Assembly (NCBI GenBank): GCA_022036555.1
Contig: CM039126.1
Coordinates: forward strand, 10,274,079 to 10,338,078
From: Microstegium vimineum
Taxonomy: Eukaryota > Streptophyta > Magnoliopsida > Poales > Poaceae
Reading direction: 5' to 3'
DNA length: 64,000 nt
The position numbers and the translations under genes were made by a program. Below, one piece after another: positions 21,465 through 33,632 of the stretch (its first letter is position 1; each line of letters begins with the position of its first letter). A model generated the notes under the pieces. That model ran no database searches. It saw nothing but the letters and a program-made list of their open reading frames with translations, and was not told the origin of the DNA.

Positions 21465-22712
21465 ATGGAGCCAACGATGGCTCCCGCGTCGCCGCCGCGG
21501 CCTCCGAAGGACTTCCAGTTAGACAGCGCGGCCACCAGCCCGTACGCCACGGCGCCGTCGAGCCCGCGCGGGCTCCGTGTCCCCTCCGAGGGAGCGGCGG
21601 CGGCGGGCGGGCTGTTCCTGACGGCGCCGCCGTCGCCGAATCCGTTCGACCTCCTGCCGCCGGCCACCCCGCGCCTCACAGGCGCCAACCCGTTCGACCT
21701 CTTCCAGCACTTCACCAGCGCGCCCGCCAGCCCCCGCCGCGCCGCGGCCATATACGCGCACTTCGCCGAGGGCAACGGCAGCGACGGTGGACACGACGGC
21801 GACGACGACGACCGCGACGAGGAGTTCCAGCCGCGCCGAGCGTACGCCACGGGCGGTGGATCGTCCGTGCCGTTCGACTGGGAGGAGAGGCCTGGGACGC
21901 CCAAGAGGGGGTTTGGTGCCGGCGGCGTGGCCGCGGCGTGGGACGACACAGAATTCGAGTTCGGCACGCAAGTCGGCGGCAAGGCGGCACCGGAGGAGAC
22001 GCTTACGACGGCCGACGAGCTCTTCGAGAAGGGCAAGATCAGGCCTTTGAAGCCTAAGACGACGGGCGACGAGCCCAAGATTCGTCCGTTGAAACCGCCG
22101 CCCGGGCTGCTCGACGGTGGGAGCGTCGCGTCGTCGCCGCGGTCGCCGATGGCCAGAGGCGCCGCCGCCATGTGGTCGCCAAGGCGGAGGAGCAGGGTCA
22201 GTTCCGGCGTCGACTTTGACCCGTTCGCCGCCGCGCTGCTGGAGGCAACCAAGGCGCCATCCCCGCTCGGCGGCAAAGGTGACAAGCAGGGCAGGGTCGC
22301 CGCCCCCGGCTCGCCGCCGCCCAAGAAACCGGCCGCGCGTACCGCGTCGTGGTCGAGGAGCGATGGGTGGAGAAGGTGGCGGCTCAGCGACTTCCTCCTG
22401 TTCCGGAGCTCATCCGACGGCGGCCGCGTCAACAAGCAGGACCCCGACATGAAGCAGCCAGTGCAGCAGCAGTTCGACGTGCCCGTCAAGAAGGCGAGCG
22501 CGCAGCCGGCGGTGATGACGATCAAAGCCAGCGCGATCAAAGGCGACGACATGGGCAAGGACTGGAAGCAGCATGGCAACAGGAACGCGGCCGCGGCGGC
22601 GGACAGCGTCGCCGGGTGCGCTCGGCTCAGCCCGCTGCAGCGGCTGGCCAAAGGGCTCGGCGCGTACTCGTGGCACCACCACGGCATAGCGGCGCCGCCA
22701 AACAAAGGGTGA
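21465..22712 (+). CDS. DUF1645 / AR781-like protein (415 aa)
   Basis: Intact single-exon ORF. The protein is Pro/Ser/Ala-rich and mostly disordered. It carries repeated 'SP' phospho-site-like tripeptides and the signatures of the plant DUF1645 family (Arabidopsis AR781 and relatives): PSPNPFDLL (57-64), SAPASPRR (85-92), VPFDWEERPGTPKRGF (135-150), FDPFAAALLEA (251-261) and a basic WRLSDFLLFRSSSDGGR block (305-321). The KIRPLKP heptapeptide occurs twice (191-197 and 205-211), an internal duplication. An acidic run DGDDDDRDEE lies at 111-120. Members have been linked to stress and elicitor responses, but no biochemical role is established. An equally long open frame on the opposite strand (21266-22723) is a composition shadow: codon bias and motifs favour the plus strand. 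Confidence 0.85.
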   Translation: MEPTMAPASPPRPPKDFQLDSAATSPYATAPSSPRGLRVPSEGAAAAGGLFLTAPPSPNPFDLLPPATPRLTGANPFDLFQHFTSAPASPRRAAAIYAHFAEGNGSDGGHDGDDDDRDEEFQPRRAYATGGGSSVPFDWEERPGTPKRGFGAGGVAAAWDDTEFEFGTQVGGKAAPEETLTTADELFEKGKIRPLKPKTTGDEPKIRPLKPPPGLLDGGSVASSPRSPMARGAAAMWSPRRRSRVSSGVDFDPFAAALLEATKAPSPLGGKGDKQGRVAAPGSPPPKKPAARTASWSRSDGWRRWRLSDFLLFRSSSDGGRVNKQDPDMKQPVQQQFDVPVKKASAQPAVMTIKASAIKGDDMGKDWKQHGNRNAAAAADSVAGCARLSPLQRLAKGLGAYSWHHHGIAAPPNKG

Positions 22713-25700
22713 AGAAGAACCATAGCGCTATTTTGCCGTATTTCTCTGCCGGTTACTGTTCATACAATTGTATCTTTCTCTTTTGCATAGTGTGAAAACC
22801 ATGTACAAGTGCAATTTGCAGCCAACTCTTGGTATTGGTTTCTCACTTTGTGGAGCTTGACTGTATTATCGTCGTGTACTATTTGCATAATAACTAGCAA
22901 ACATGGCGGTGAGGTGTGCATGCATCGAAGTCAATGTATCTAGGAATGAGACTATACAATCGTTGGAAGAGAGTTGTTACAACTTGTATACAGTAAATCA
23001 CATTTTTTAGATATAGGGAAATTTATTTTATCAAGAAAATGAAAATTAACTCGGTCTCAACATTGTGGGATGCTTGCGACCATAAATTGTTAGTACAAAG
23101 TATTACTACAGGGTAAACTTCGTTGTCCACATAGCACTCACACCCACTAGCCAAATAAAATTGCAGAGATAAATCAAAAGAAATTCATCGGCTAAATAAA
23201 ACTGCTGAGTTTGGATCATATATGAGAGACTAAAGATACCATAGCACTTTGAGAAATAAATAATCACTCAACTCTTTGATAATATCAATTAAATTAGATA
23301 TAAATATAAATATATAATAGATAGATATAATATATGTATACACTAGATAGATATAGATATAGATATAGATATGGACTTATGATGATGGGAGACTATTGCT
23401 AATTATTATGAATTAATTAATGTGCCCTTGATCATTGGCATGTGCAAGTCTTCTTTATTTAAAACCTATGATCAAAGTTAGATTCTGCCTCCACAGTAAC
23501 AGTGGTGCTTCAACAACTATGATCAAAATGTACCATACGCCTCTGCACCCTCTAAATCCGTCCCTCATAGTAGGCAAAGTTATACACCTACACTCGAACA
23601 GGTGACTCATTCTATTAGGGTCTCAAACAAAAAAAATATAGGAATAGAAAAAAATAATCAACGTTCCAAACAGACCCAAAAAAGTACTAAAATCATAAAC
23701 GGAGCTAAAGTGTAATTCGAATGCATTCTTAGTATATTTTTTTCAACGTTCGTTTTAGTACAGATGGGCTTTAGTGAATACGGCTAGTTCCATCATTGAT
23801 CCAGGATTTTGTATGAGAATCAGAATAATCAAGCACTTCTCTCCACTGCCACTCTTTTCAAAAGGTGCTTCCACCGAAATTCGTTTCCTCTGACCGAAGG
23901 AAACGAGTACACACGATACACCGCCCTAGTAGTGCTCACTGCTCACTGCTCAGTGGCATAGCTCAGTGTCGACCCATATATGCGAGTTTGTGGCCAGCAT
24001 TTTATTGCCTATCTCCTTTTGTCTCGTCAATTATATGAATGCAGTACCAAAAGTTTAGCGTGCCAAAACCCCAATACTTTAGTGCATGCCCTAGTCTGAG
24101 CCATCAACTTCCAAATGAAAAAATCTTCATGATGCTTCGCCACAGTCTTTTAGTATTTCTCATCAAACTCCAGTGATCGATGAGGCTCGAAAGAGATACG
24201 CAATTCCTGCTGATATGGATACTAGTTTCAGGTTCAGTGGCAAGAAAAATAATGGCCCTGAGGAACAAAAAAAAGTACCAATATAAACCATCTCAAGAAA
24301 CTATACATTTCTTCTCCATTCTTCAATCAAAAAGAAAAAAAGGGTGCCAATTAGATCTACTCGTCTGAACACCTTTGCTCCATACAAAGGCATGTAACCA
24401 ACGCAATGGCAAATACTATACCATTTTCTGCAGCATAAGAGGATCCAAAGGGAAATGTATGTCCTCGGCTGATAGTCAGTGACAATCATCGTGAGTACTC
24501 AACAATCATTGGGCCCCACATAAATATACACTTCCCATTCTTTATGTTCTGTATCTGACACGTCAATCCAAGCACCCTATTATTGGCATAACCATTATTT
24601 AACTTGTCTTCCGAAGACAATAGACTCAATAAGCTTGTGGTTTTGTATGGTGTATGCAGGCTGTAGCCATCATCGGTAGCGCCAGTCGTATCCTGGTCGG
24701 CGGCTTGCTGCAAGCACGTCTGCGTAGGTCCGAATTAGTAGCCTATATCTATGCATAATATAAGTATATCTTGCTCAACTTTTCTTCTTGATTTTAAACA
24801 ACAGAATTGAGTTGTGGCGCTTTGGTGCTACTCATGTCGTCGTTAGTGGCGTCGAATTCGGCTTTAAGCGGGCCATTCACCTTGCTCAATAGTCATCGAC
24901 ATGAATAGTAACCCCAAGAAAAGCCACGGGTATGAGTTGGTGAAGAATAGTGATGAGCAGTGACTCCGTTCCAAACTGCAAAGCGTTTTTTTTTATTTTC
25001 TAAATACGTTATGTTGTTTTCGTATATATATCTACACATACTATATATCTAATTATATAGAAAAAAAACTATATATTATACATCTTATAGTTTAGAATGT
25101 CAAGACGTCTCATAATAATATTATATCTAAGTATATAGAAAAAACAATTACAACCAAAGTTTAGATTAAGTCATGTTTTTTTTTACGTTTGACTAAGTTT
25201 GTAAAAAATATAATAATATTTATAACTCTAAGTGAATACTACTATAAAAACATATTTTATTGGTCTAATGATATTTATTCAGTATTATGATAATAATATT
25301 TGTAGATTTTAACGACACCTAAAACCATTTGACTTATTGTTTAATGACTTTAGTGGTGACGAGACTGGCCCTGGCCGTCCAAATTGGCATCGTGTCACTT
25401 GATGCGGCGGCCCCACCTCGTCAATTGTGACATTCTCTCGATCGGCCTCTATGAATTTGACCCCGACAGCTTGCTTACCTATCCTTTAGAACTTCTTAAC
25501 CCATTACCCACTCTCTCCATTTGTTTATTTGTAAATCAACCGAGCTATGAGAGGCCGCATACTAGTAGTACTGTAGTAGTTGCCGTTCTACGGCCCCAAC
25601 TCCTCCGCGTGCTTATTTGACCGGACCAGTCCCCATCCAGCCGGCGCTCCGGCATCGATTCGCCGGTCAAACGCGACGGCCCTATACGAACCATGCGAGC

Positions 25701-26235
25701 ACACACGCGAAATGTGTGTTTTTTTTTTGGGTCCACCGGGCCGGGCCGGACCGCAAATTCTCCCTCGAGAATAAAGCGCCCGAAAAGTTTTTTTTTTAAA
25801 AAAAAATTAAAAGCAAGCAAACTCTCCGATAAAAGAACATCATCGCCTTCTCGCATCGTAGATGCACAGGTCGGTCGATCACCGTGACGTGAGTAAAGCC
25901 TGGCCGCCTGGGCAAACTCGGTTCCGTCCGGGTGTGCTGCAGAGTTTTGGGTTTGGATTGGGCACGCCAAATTTGGGTCTGCCCGCTCCGGCCTTTGTCT
26001 TGGATAGAGAACGGACAGATATGGAACCGGGCGAGACAACAACTCGGCGTCGGCGGTGCTTCCACCGTGGCGTGTGTCAATGGGTCGATAAGGTAAGGCG
26101 TGGGAGCCTGGGAGGGACTATAGCCTCTTCAGTGTAAACCTACGCTGTTTTTGTTTCCTCCCCACACGGCCAAGCAGGTTCCTGTTTCTCAAGATCCATC
26201 GGGGAAGCAACATGATGATCGAACCCGGTTTTTCT
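22713..26235. other. Intergenic; AT-rich, microsatellite and old repeat debris
   Basis: 22713 to about 22900 is likely the 3'UTR of the DUF1645-like gene. An ATAGAT microsatellite lies at 23310-23372. 24950-25340 is AT-rich debris with Stowaway-like pieces. 25560-26150 is GC-rich and open in several frames without recognisable motifs. No gene is supported. Confidence 0.4.
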
Positions 26236-26397
26236 GCCCTTAAGGGCACATGCCCTCAGGGTATAGACTGTTAGATTCACTTCGAGATTCGTACACAACA
26301 GGAGAGTGATATTTTTTTATTGTCTCTTTTCTATTGTGCATGAATCTCGGAGCAAATCTAACGGTTTACACCCTGAGGGCATGTGCCCTTAGGGGCA
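26236..26397. mobile_element. MITE with long near-perfect inverted arms
   Basis: Left arm gcccttaagggcacatgccc...tcagggt (26236-26262) is matched inverted by accctgagggcatgtgccct...taggggc (26369-26396). The pairing continues inward with a few mismatches (tgttagattcacttcgagat versus atctcggagcaaatctaacg) to about 65 bp per arm around a short loop. There is no ORF. The flanking duplication was not clear. Confidence 0.7.
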
Positions 26398-26527
26398 AAT
26401 TTAGCTTTACCCATGATGATCTAAAAGGCTAGAATCCAAGACGTGTCCATTGCTTGTAGGATATATGAAAAGTAGGTCTTGTTTAGATGGATCAATTCTT
26501 AATAGTAGTTAGCTACATAATATTATA

Positions 26528-26800
26528 CTTCCTCCGTTCCAAATTAATCCCTCCATCCTAAATTTATATAATACATTTTAAGAATCTTGAAAAGTCAAAG
26601 CATCTTAAGTTTAACCAAACTTATATAATTACATTTATGATGTCAACTAAGTATCATTAGATTCTTTATCAATTATATTTTTATAGTCTACGTATTTGAT
26701 ATCATAATTCTTTACAATTTTCTTTATATTTTTTTGTTAAACTTGAAATGCTTTGACTCTCCAAAATTCTTGGAATGGTTATAATTTAGGATAAAGAGAG
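26528..26800. mobile_element. Stowaway-like MITE, compound left end
   Basis: Starts cttcctccgttccaaatta after TA (26526-26527) and ends ataaagagag before TA (26801-26802). A second start-like sequence, ccctccatcctaaatttata at 26549, suggests one element inserted beside or into another. Interior arms 'cttgaaaagtcaaagcat' and 'atgctttgactctcc' are inverted. Confidence 0.65.
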
Positions 26801-26867
26801 TATAAGACAATTTTATTTTTATAGATTCATAAATTTTGCTATGCACCTATATATAGCAAATCTTTGG

Positions 26868-27185
26868 ATCCAGGGGCTAAATTTTAGTCCATATCACATC
26901 GAACGTTTGAATGGTAAGTAAGAGTACTAAACATGAGCTAATTATAAAATTAATTACACATGAGTAGACTAATTAGTGAGACAAAACTATTAAGCTTAAT
27001 TAATCTATTATTAGCAAATGTTTACTATAGTACCAAATTATCAAATTATGGACTAATTAAACTTAATAGATTCATCTCACAAATTAGCTTCATCTATGCA
27101 ATTGCTTTTGTAATTAATCTATGTTTAATACTCTAAATTAGTGCCTAAATATCCGATGTGATAGGATTAAACTTTAGCCTTTAGG
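26868..27185. mobile_element. MITE, long inverted arms (common grass family)
   Basis: Left arm: aggggctaaattttagtcc, then ctaattagtgagacaaaact near 26970. Right arm: ggattaaactttagccttt, preceded by gattcatctcacaaattag near 27070. Nearly the whole 318 bp is an imperfect palindrome of a family abundant in grass genomes. Noncoding. Confidence 0.7.
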
Positions 27186-27208
27186 AAACAAACAGGGTCA
27201 TAGATTAG

Positions 27209-27337
27209 GCTCTATTCGGCTTGTATTAAATTGCCTTCTGCTGATTTATACGAGTGGTTTGTTATGAAAGAAAAATATTGTTCTATGGTTAAATTGTACG
27301 GATTAAAATCGACTGAATATCACAAGCGAACAGAGCC
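27209..27337. mobile_element. Short MITE (GGCTCTATTCGGCTTGT ends)
   Basis: ggctctattcggcttgt at the left is matched by acaagcgaacagagcc at the right. About 129 bp, noncoding. An 8-bp duplication is not evident. Confidence 0.65.
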
Positions 27338-27752
27338 GTCTAGATACATAATAAAAACTACAAATTTAGAAATATCAGAACATCTTATCATTTGATACGA
27401 AGGAAGAAGCTAGATAATACCTTTTAACTGATTTAACCTAACTAGCGAGGAGCTGGACCTATTTAGATTAAAAAAACTAATAGTTAGAAGCTAACTATTA
27501 GTTCTATGAATCCATAACCATAATATGCTCTTTTTTAAGTATAAAATACGGCACCAACTACAGAAACTGACCGGTGCAAGCCAATAAAGAACCGGACATG
27601 TGTTGAATAATGATCCAAAATGGTTGTTTTTAGATTCACGGGAAATGCCAAGTTGTCTTATAGTTCGAAGTAGCTGTTCCAATTGATGATGGTGGGTGGG
27701 TTGGGGGGGCAAAATGGTCCACACCCTAGGTGATCTGCCTTCATGGTGCATT

Positions 27753-27971
27753 TAGGGCGCGTTTGGCCCGGTTTCGAAGGGCTCCGGCTCCCTACGTATG
27801 CTACTGTGAAACACTGTACGTCACTGTGCGTTACTGTGAAACGGCTCCGGCTCTAACCAATGCAAGACGGGAGCATATGGAGCTTGGTTTTTGGGGCTCC
27901 GCCGGCTCCGCCACAGTGGCGCTATAGTGCCGGAGCGGGAGCCGGCGCGAGCCCCACCAAACATGCCCTTA
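27753..27971. mobile_element. hAT-like MITE (TAGGGCGCGTTTGG ends)
   Basis: tagggcgcgtttgg at the left and ccaaacatgccctta at the right are inverted. Inner pairs such as gggctccggctcc / ggagccggcgcgagccc support a foldback structure. Noncoding. Confidence 0.65.
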
Positions 27972-28109
27972 GAAGCAAGGAGCCCACGGTCTTTACAAGC
28001 TCTGGACATGCGCCGATGCAGGTTTTTTGCTATGATCAGATATGAGTGCTCCTTGTGGGCGAGACCTCTAACAGTTATTAATAATCTAGTGAGTAATTAG
28101 CTTTTGTAA

Positions 28110-28340
28110 TCTTAATAGCATCTTCAAAAGATTAGACAAAAAATTTTAGCTAATAACTAAGAGAGCATACATTATCTAAAAAAAAAGATTTGATAAATAA
28201 ATACCAGAGTAACAAACTTTGTAATAACTAAGAGAGTGGATGACATACATTATGTCATTATCTAAGAAGTAGAGAGCGAATGAGGTAGGATGGAGAGCTT
28301 TAGAAAACGATTCGGCTAATTTCTTAGAGATGCTCTAACC
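28110..28340. mobile_element. Diverged MITE (AGCATCTTC...GAGATGCTCT)
   Basis: tagcatcttcaaaagattag at the left and ctaatttcttagagatgctc at the right are inverted. Two internal copies of 'aactaagagag...acatacattat' lie at 28158 and 28229. It resembles the element at 1608. Confidence 0.5.
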
Positions 28341-29294
28341 TTTTGTAGTTGTCTCCTGCAGGTGGGTGTGCTCCTCCTCCATTATGATATTAACTTTGTC
28401 TCTCCCTTATTAATATAGTACCGAGCAACTAGATTTTGACCCTGTTCATTAAGTTAAAATTTGGCTTATGTTGATTTGTTGGGAGAGAGAAATATTGTTA
28501 GTTCGTTGAAAAGTAGTGTTAAAGTAGTACAGCTGAACAGGACCACTTTTTTAAAAAGGGAACCAGAGCTGTACTGCTATCCATGTACCATTGTACCGTC
28601 AGTGATCACCTACATCGCGAAGAGTTCTCATGTAGCCATGGCCTAGGCACATCCGGTCTCAGACTCTCTCAGCTCTTGACTGTTGAGCGCAGGAACATCG
28701 TCCAGAAAACGGCCGGTCACCTTGTTCCATTCCTAGCATACGGCACACTCCATTTGCCAAAAAGGGTGAATATTATGAACACGTTCTTTTACAGTTTTAT
28801 TACATATATCCAGACGGGAATTTCAGAACATTCTATTTACTGGAACTTGGGCCCGTTTATTCTTTTCTTGATAATTTTCTGGAAGCGCTTTCGTTCAGTC
28901 AGAGACTCGCTCACACAGCCAACTCAGCCAATACTGTCTCAGATGTCGAGCACAGAAACAAACATTATCTAACATCTAACATCTTGAGAACGGTCACCAA
29001 ATCGTCGACTCCTCGTTTCACAGTATATAACACTCCATCGCGTAACAAACGATTAACAGATCCTTTTACATGATTCAAAAGGAACGTGCTCCACTCAAGA
29101 ACCACTGATGATGAGGTATTATACGGTGTAGACACAATGCTGATGCACAAAGAGCTCTGGTATCCAGTGCCACACCATTACCTGCATTCTTTCTGAGAAA
29201 GACGCATTGGTTTAGTTTTTTTTTTCTTTTACAACAATCAGACTGTAATTGGCAAGCCCATATGGAGGAAGAGTAGTTTGGTAAGGGCAAGACG
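28341..29294. other. Intergenic; 3' flank of the ZOP1-like gene
   Basis: No gene is recognised. The right-hand 200-300 bp is probably the 3'UTR of the minus-strand ZOP1-like gene. Confidence 0.4.
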
Positions 29295-32045
29295 TTAGTA
29301 GGTTTTGTATAATCCCATCAGAGGTTTCTCTCTATCCTCCACTCTCTTCCTCGCTGCTTCCCGTGCTTTGAGGGCCGCTTCCTCCTCCTTGGAGATCACC
29401 TTGGGCTTGCCGTCCTCCCTCTTCCTCTTGTTAACAGCAACAGCAGATGGAGCAGGAGTGCCCTTAATAGGTCTCATTGGGTTCAGCGGTTTTGTGACTA
29501 CCCGGCCTGGAGCTGGACCTCCTTTAATAGCGGGAGCAGCCGTTTCTGCAGCAGGAGCTTTTGGTTGTGAAGTTGAGGATTGACCCACGTCTGTTTTGGA
29601 ACTTTGCACAGACTTGTACGCCTCTTCTTGAGTAACCCACTTGCCTGCTCATTTACAAACATAAACATCAATATACATGAAAAGAAAACCCAGCTTGGAC
29701 AGATACAAGACAGAGCATTACAAACGAAATTACCTAGACTATCAGAATAATAGAAGCCAGAGTTTGAATCGTAGTAAAGTCCAGTAGATTTGTCATGATA
29801 ATATCCTGATGCCGAGTCGAACACCCATCCTGCAGAAACCCAATTTGAAGAAATGTCACCAAACAGAGAGAGCATTCAAATAAAATGATTTGTTCTAGTT
29901 AACATATGATCAGGTTTATGCAAAGAATGCTTCATAATTCATAGGACAATAATCTTTGCTCAAGAAAATAGTTGGCTGTACTTGTACATAGTCATTAATA
30001 CCAACAAATCTAGCTTCTAGCTAACATATCAAGATTGGCAGACAACCAGAATTGATGAACAAGCCAGGTCAGATATGAGCAACTTATTTTAAGTGAAGAA
30101 CAAACTTCTAAAAGAAAGCTAAAATCTTTCATTCAAATATTGCTATAAACATTGCCCAACAACAAACTCATGGGGCTGACAGAAGAATTTTGTGTCTTCT
30201 TTTCTAGTATAAGATCATTTAGCTTGGAATAAGAACAGAAAGCAGCAAAGCAAGGATGTAGTTCCAGGCCAGCAGAAAGTAATGTCAGGATTTGAATGGG
30301 TGATTCAATTTTGTAAGTTTTAGATCAAATAAGCCAGGCCTTAAAAAAACTGTACAGGCCAGCTAATTATCAGGATCTCTTGGTTGACCAATGAAAGTCT
30401 GGGTGTGTGAGCTCAATGGGAAGAAATCCAAAATATACAAGGGCGAAGCCAGGAATACTAGAAGAGGGATGCTTGGTGCATGTATTTTATTTTAACTGAA
30501 TAGGTGCTGGATCGTTAAGTTTGGGCTTCCTAACTGCTTTTGATCATTGCTTGAGGTATATGGCCAGGGGAGCACTTGCCACTCCCCCACCCTTGAAAAT
30601 ATACTTGTTAAGACTTAAGAGCTAGTGATTATGGTGGGAAAAATTGGAACATTCTGTATAGCAAGGTAATCAGCACTCAAGTTAAGAGAATAAGGGAGAT
30701 GATACTCGATGTGGGTGCATTCTGTATACAGAATTACAGATCAAAGATGAGCACATACACAACAGACTACAAACCATGCATCGTGATAGAGTACTAGAGA
30801 ATGCACTGAATTGTTGATATATATAAAACAGTAAAGCCATACACAACCATCTCCAGGTGCTGCAGAAGTGTCTCCATCAACATTCCTCTGGTTATTCTCT
30901 AAATCTTTTTGATAGCTCTTTTTAGCTTTCTGCAGCAGGAAAAAAGTTGAACAAGAATCAGGCATGCTTCCGTAGCTCATAAAGACATCAAATGAAGCCA
31001 AAAAGGACATATTACAGCTGTATCAATAAAATAGCATCTTCTGTATATAAAGCATTCTAGTTTATGTGAGATAACTATATGCATACCACCAATGAATATT
31101 GAATAACACCATGGTAATAATAGGGAAATGCGAATCTGAGAACTTACTGCTTCTATCTGCTGCAGGGCTCGGGCAGCTTGCTGCTGTTCCTTGTCCTTTT
31201 TCTCACTCTCCTTTTGCATTGTCGACAGCCTTTGGGTGACATTGTCCTTGTGGCGCTTACCAAGTTCATGTGTCCTGATGCTGAAGGAATTGTTCGATAT
31301 AAAAATCTTACAGAAGTCGCACCATTTGTTTCCTTGGCTCACCCAATACTGAAACATGAGAGGCAAAGGAGAACTTATTATTCCCCAACCGAATTTGCAC
31401 AAATGGATGTTTCCTACAACATAGTTTAACAACATAACAGCCAGCAGATGACTGAAAACAACATTTTGAATGGCAAAAGAACCCTGTTATTCTTTTGCGA
31501 GAGATAAGCATATCATCATTTACTCGGAATGTGGCTACTTATCATGGGCACAACACATTTGCACCCTCCTCGTCTAGCATCTACATTCCTTTTCCTTTTT
31601 TTTAAAATTGAACAAGTAATTCAGAAGAAGGTAGTATTCACGGCAACAACTGAAATCTAATGGATAATCCCACCATAACTAACAGAGCCCAGATGCCTGA
31701 CCACCACAGAACCCAATCAGAGGGCCGAAATCTCTGCTACTCTGTCTTGCAAAGCCACACCTTGTACTCTACCCAGACACTGGATAGTGCCAAGCATCCA
31801 CAAGTACAAGCACAAGCACTCCCAGCTATCTAACCCTAAATCCCTAGAGACACACGAGAAAGAGGGCAAGACCGCGCGAGCTACAGCCTACAGGGAACTA
31901 CCACCCAGGCCCCGCAAAAACGTTCTTCCTTGATGCGAGAAGATCGCTAGCGAGCCCAAACGACACCGAGACTCCGCCGTATCGGAGGTCACGACCGCGG
32001 CCTCAAATTTCCAAGGAAGTGGGGAAGGGAGAGTACCTCCGTCAT
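29295..32045 (-). CDS. ZOP1: ZOP1-like zinc finger and OCRE domain protein (5 coding exons, 245 aa)
   Basis: Exons, first to last on the minus strand: 32037-32045, 31148-31348, 30848-30929, 29734-29829, 29295-29644. They total 738 nt (245 aa), all GT-AG and in phase. Exon 1 codes only for MTE; exon 2 opens with YWVSQGNKWCDFCKIFI, a U1-type (matrin-like) C2H2 finger completed by the His pair in RTHELGKRHKD. A Lys/Glu-rich coiled segment follows. Exons 3-4 encode the OCRE aromatic repeats (GWVFDSASGYYHDKSTGLYY, then DSNSGFYYSDS). The tail is basic with KRKRED and ends KRVEDREKPLMGLYKTY. This domain order is that of Arabidopsis ZOP1, a nuclear nucleic-acid-binding protein acting in pre-mRNA splicing and RNA-directed DNA methylation. 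The tiny first coding exon explains why simple ORF calls miss the start. Confidence 0.93.
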
Positions 32046-33632
32046 GGCGGCGGGCAGGGATCCGCGATAAGGGGACACGGGGCTTCGACCTTGCGGCGGG
32101 AGATCGCCGGCGCAGCCGAGGAGGGTGCGGATTTGGCGCGGCTGGAGGGGACGGCCGGAGGCGGCAGGTGCGTTCGCCCCCAATGGGGTTTCGGCCTTCG
32201 GAATTTGGGTTCTCACAGCTTGCTGGCTGCTTGGATCGTGTCCCATCCCAGCAGCAGCTCGCTACTCATGGCATCTCCAATAATAATTTATTCTAAAAAT
32301 ATTATATTTTCTAACTAAAGAAATATTGAAAAAAATAAATAAGACAATCGATAATAATTTTCAATAATTTACTTTTACTCAGTTGGCTTAAGTCAAAATT
32401 TTAAACTTTGATCAAATTTGTAAAAAAACAACATTAAGATTTATAATAACAAATTAGTATCATTAGATTTATAATAGAATATATTTTCACATTATGCTTA
32501 TTTTACGTTATAAATGTTGTTATTGTTTTTTTTATAAAGTTAACTAAATTTAAAAAAGTTTGACTGGCACATATATTAGGAATTGATTTATTCAGAGATG
32601 GAGGAATAAACTATAGAAGACAAAATTTATATTAGGAATTATATACTTTTTTAAATTCATTTTAAGCGTATTCATCGATAAGAATGTCTGGCTAGATAGT
32701 CAAACAACCTTCACCCTGTTCAACTAGTAGAAAAGATGGTTGATTTAATAGTGTTTTGTGAGCAAGAATAAATTGAAAAGTTAGCTAATAAGACAAGCAA
32801 ACAAAGTCCTTAGCATCTCATACCTTCAGATAGACATATCTATCGGCTCATCACCTCTTATCTAACGTGTATAAGTAGTTTTATCTTAGCTACACGAAAT
32901 ATTTTGCACCTTTACATTATATCTATTTTGAAACAAACACAATTTTATTGTTTTCAGAAATAAGCATTATCTGTTGATTTCTCAACATCACTGTTGCATC
33001 TAAGACTTAGGCCACATTTGGTTGGAGTTTAGTAGCCAAGCCAAACTTCGTCTATTTAACACTAGAAAGAGAAGAATTATTAGGCCTGATGGCTGATGCT
33101 TATTTGGTGTCCAGAGAAACATGGCATTAGTCTCTGCGCTGCTGAACTATCCACTGATCTCCCTATGCTCTATGAGCATGACACAAGCATATCTCTCGAT
33201 GAAAACCTCAACTGGCACCCAACAGAATTTAGCCACTGCCACTACTCTCCTAACTGAAATTGTCCTTGGCCAACTCAAAACTATTCTTAGCACATTGCAG
33301 TGTGCACACGTCCAAACCATCACCAAATGGCGCATCACACGATGATGTCCTATGAAACTCACAACTCACAACCCTCCAATGAGGATGATGTTGCTACGCA
33401 GCCATGCACGGTCACGGTCACTCGCTCACTGCTTGTCACCATCACACCCAACATCACCACCATGAACATGCAGATCCCTTGTGAAAATAAGATTGACGTG
33501 TACAAATATTGACGTAACAATCGACATTTTCACCTTGTCGTATTCCTAAAAGAATCTATAATGGCTAATGTACGGAACATGTAACCGGGTTACGTGTACA
33601 AAACTTCGAACCGGACACCACTCTTCAAGAGA
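32046..33632. other. Intergenic between the ZOP1-like promoter and S9 peptidase copy A 3' end
   Basis: 32046 to about 32250 is the GC-rich 5' leader of the ZOP1-like gene. About 32370-32610 is a decayed Stowaway-like element (tttactcagttggcttaagt on the left, atggaggaataaac on the right). 33000-33600 shows no gene and includes the 3'UTR of copy A at its end. Confidence 0.45.

Noticed and set aside
21266..22723. 485-aa open frame on the minus strand opposite the DUF1645-like gene
   Set aside because: It is a GC-rich composition shadow. The plus strand carries recognisable family motifs; the minus translation is low-complexity Ser/Ala/Pro.
25545..26042. 165-aa minus frame
   Set aside because: Overlapping open frames on both strands indicate base composition; no motif recognised.
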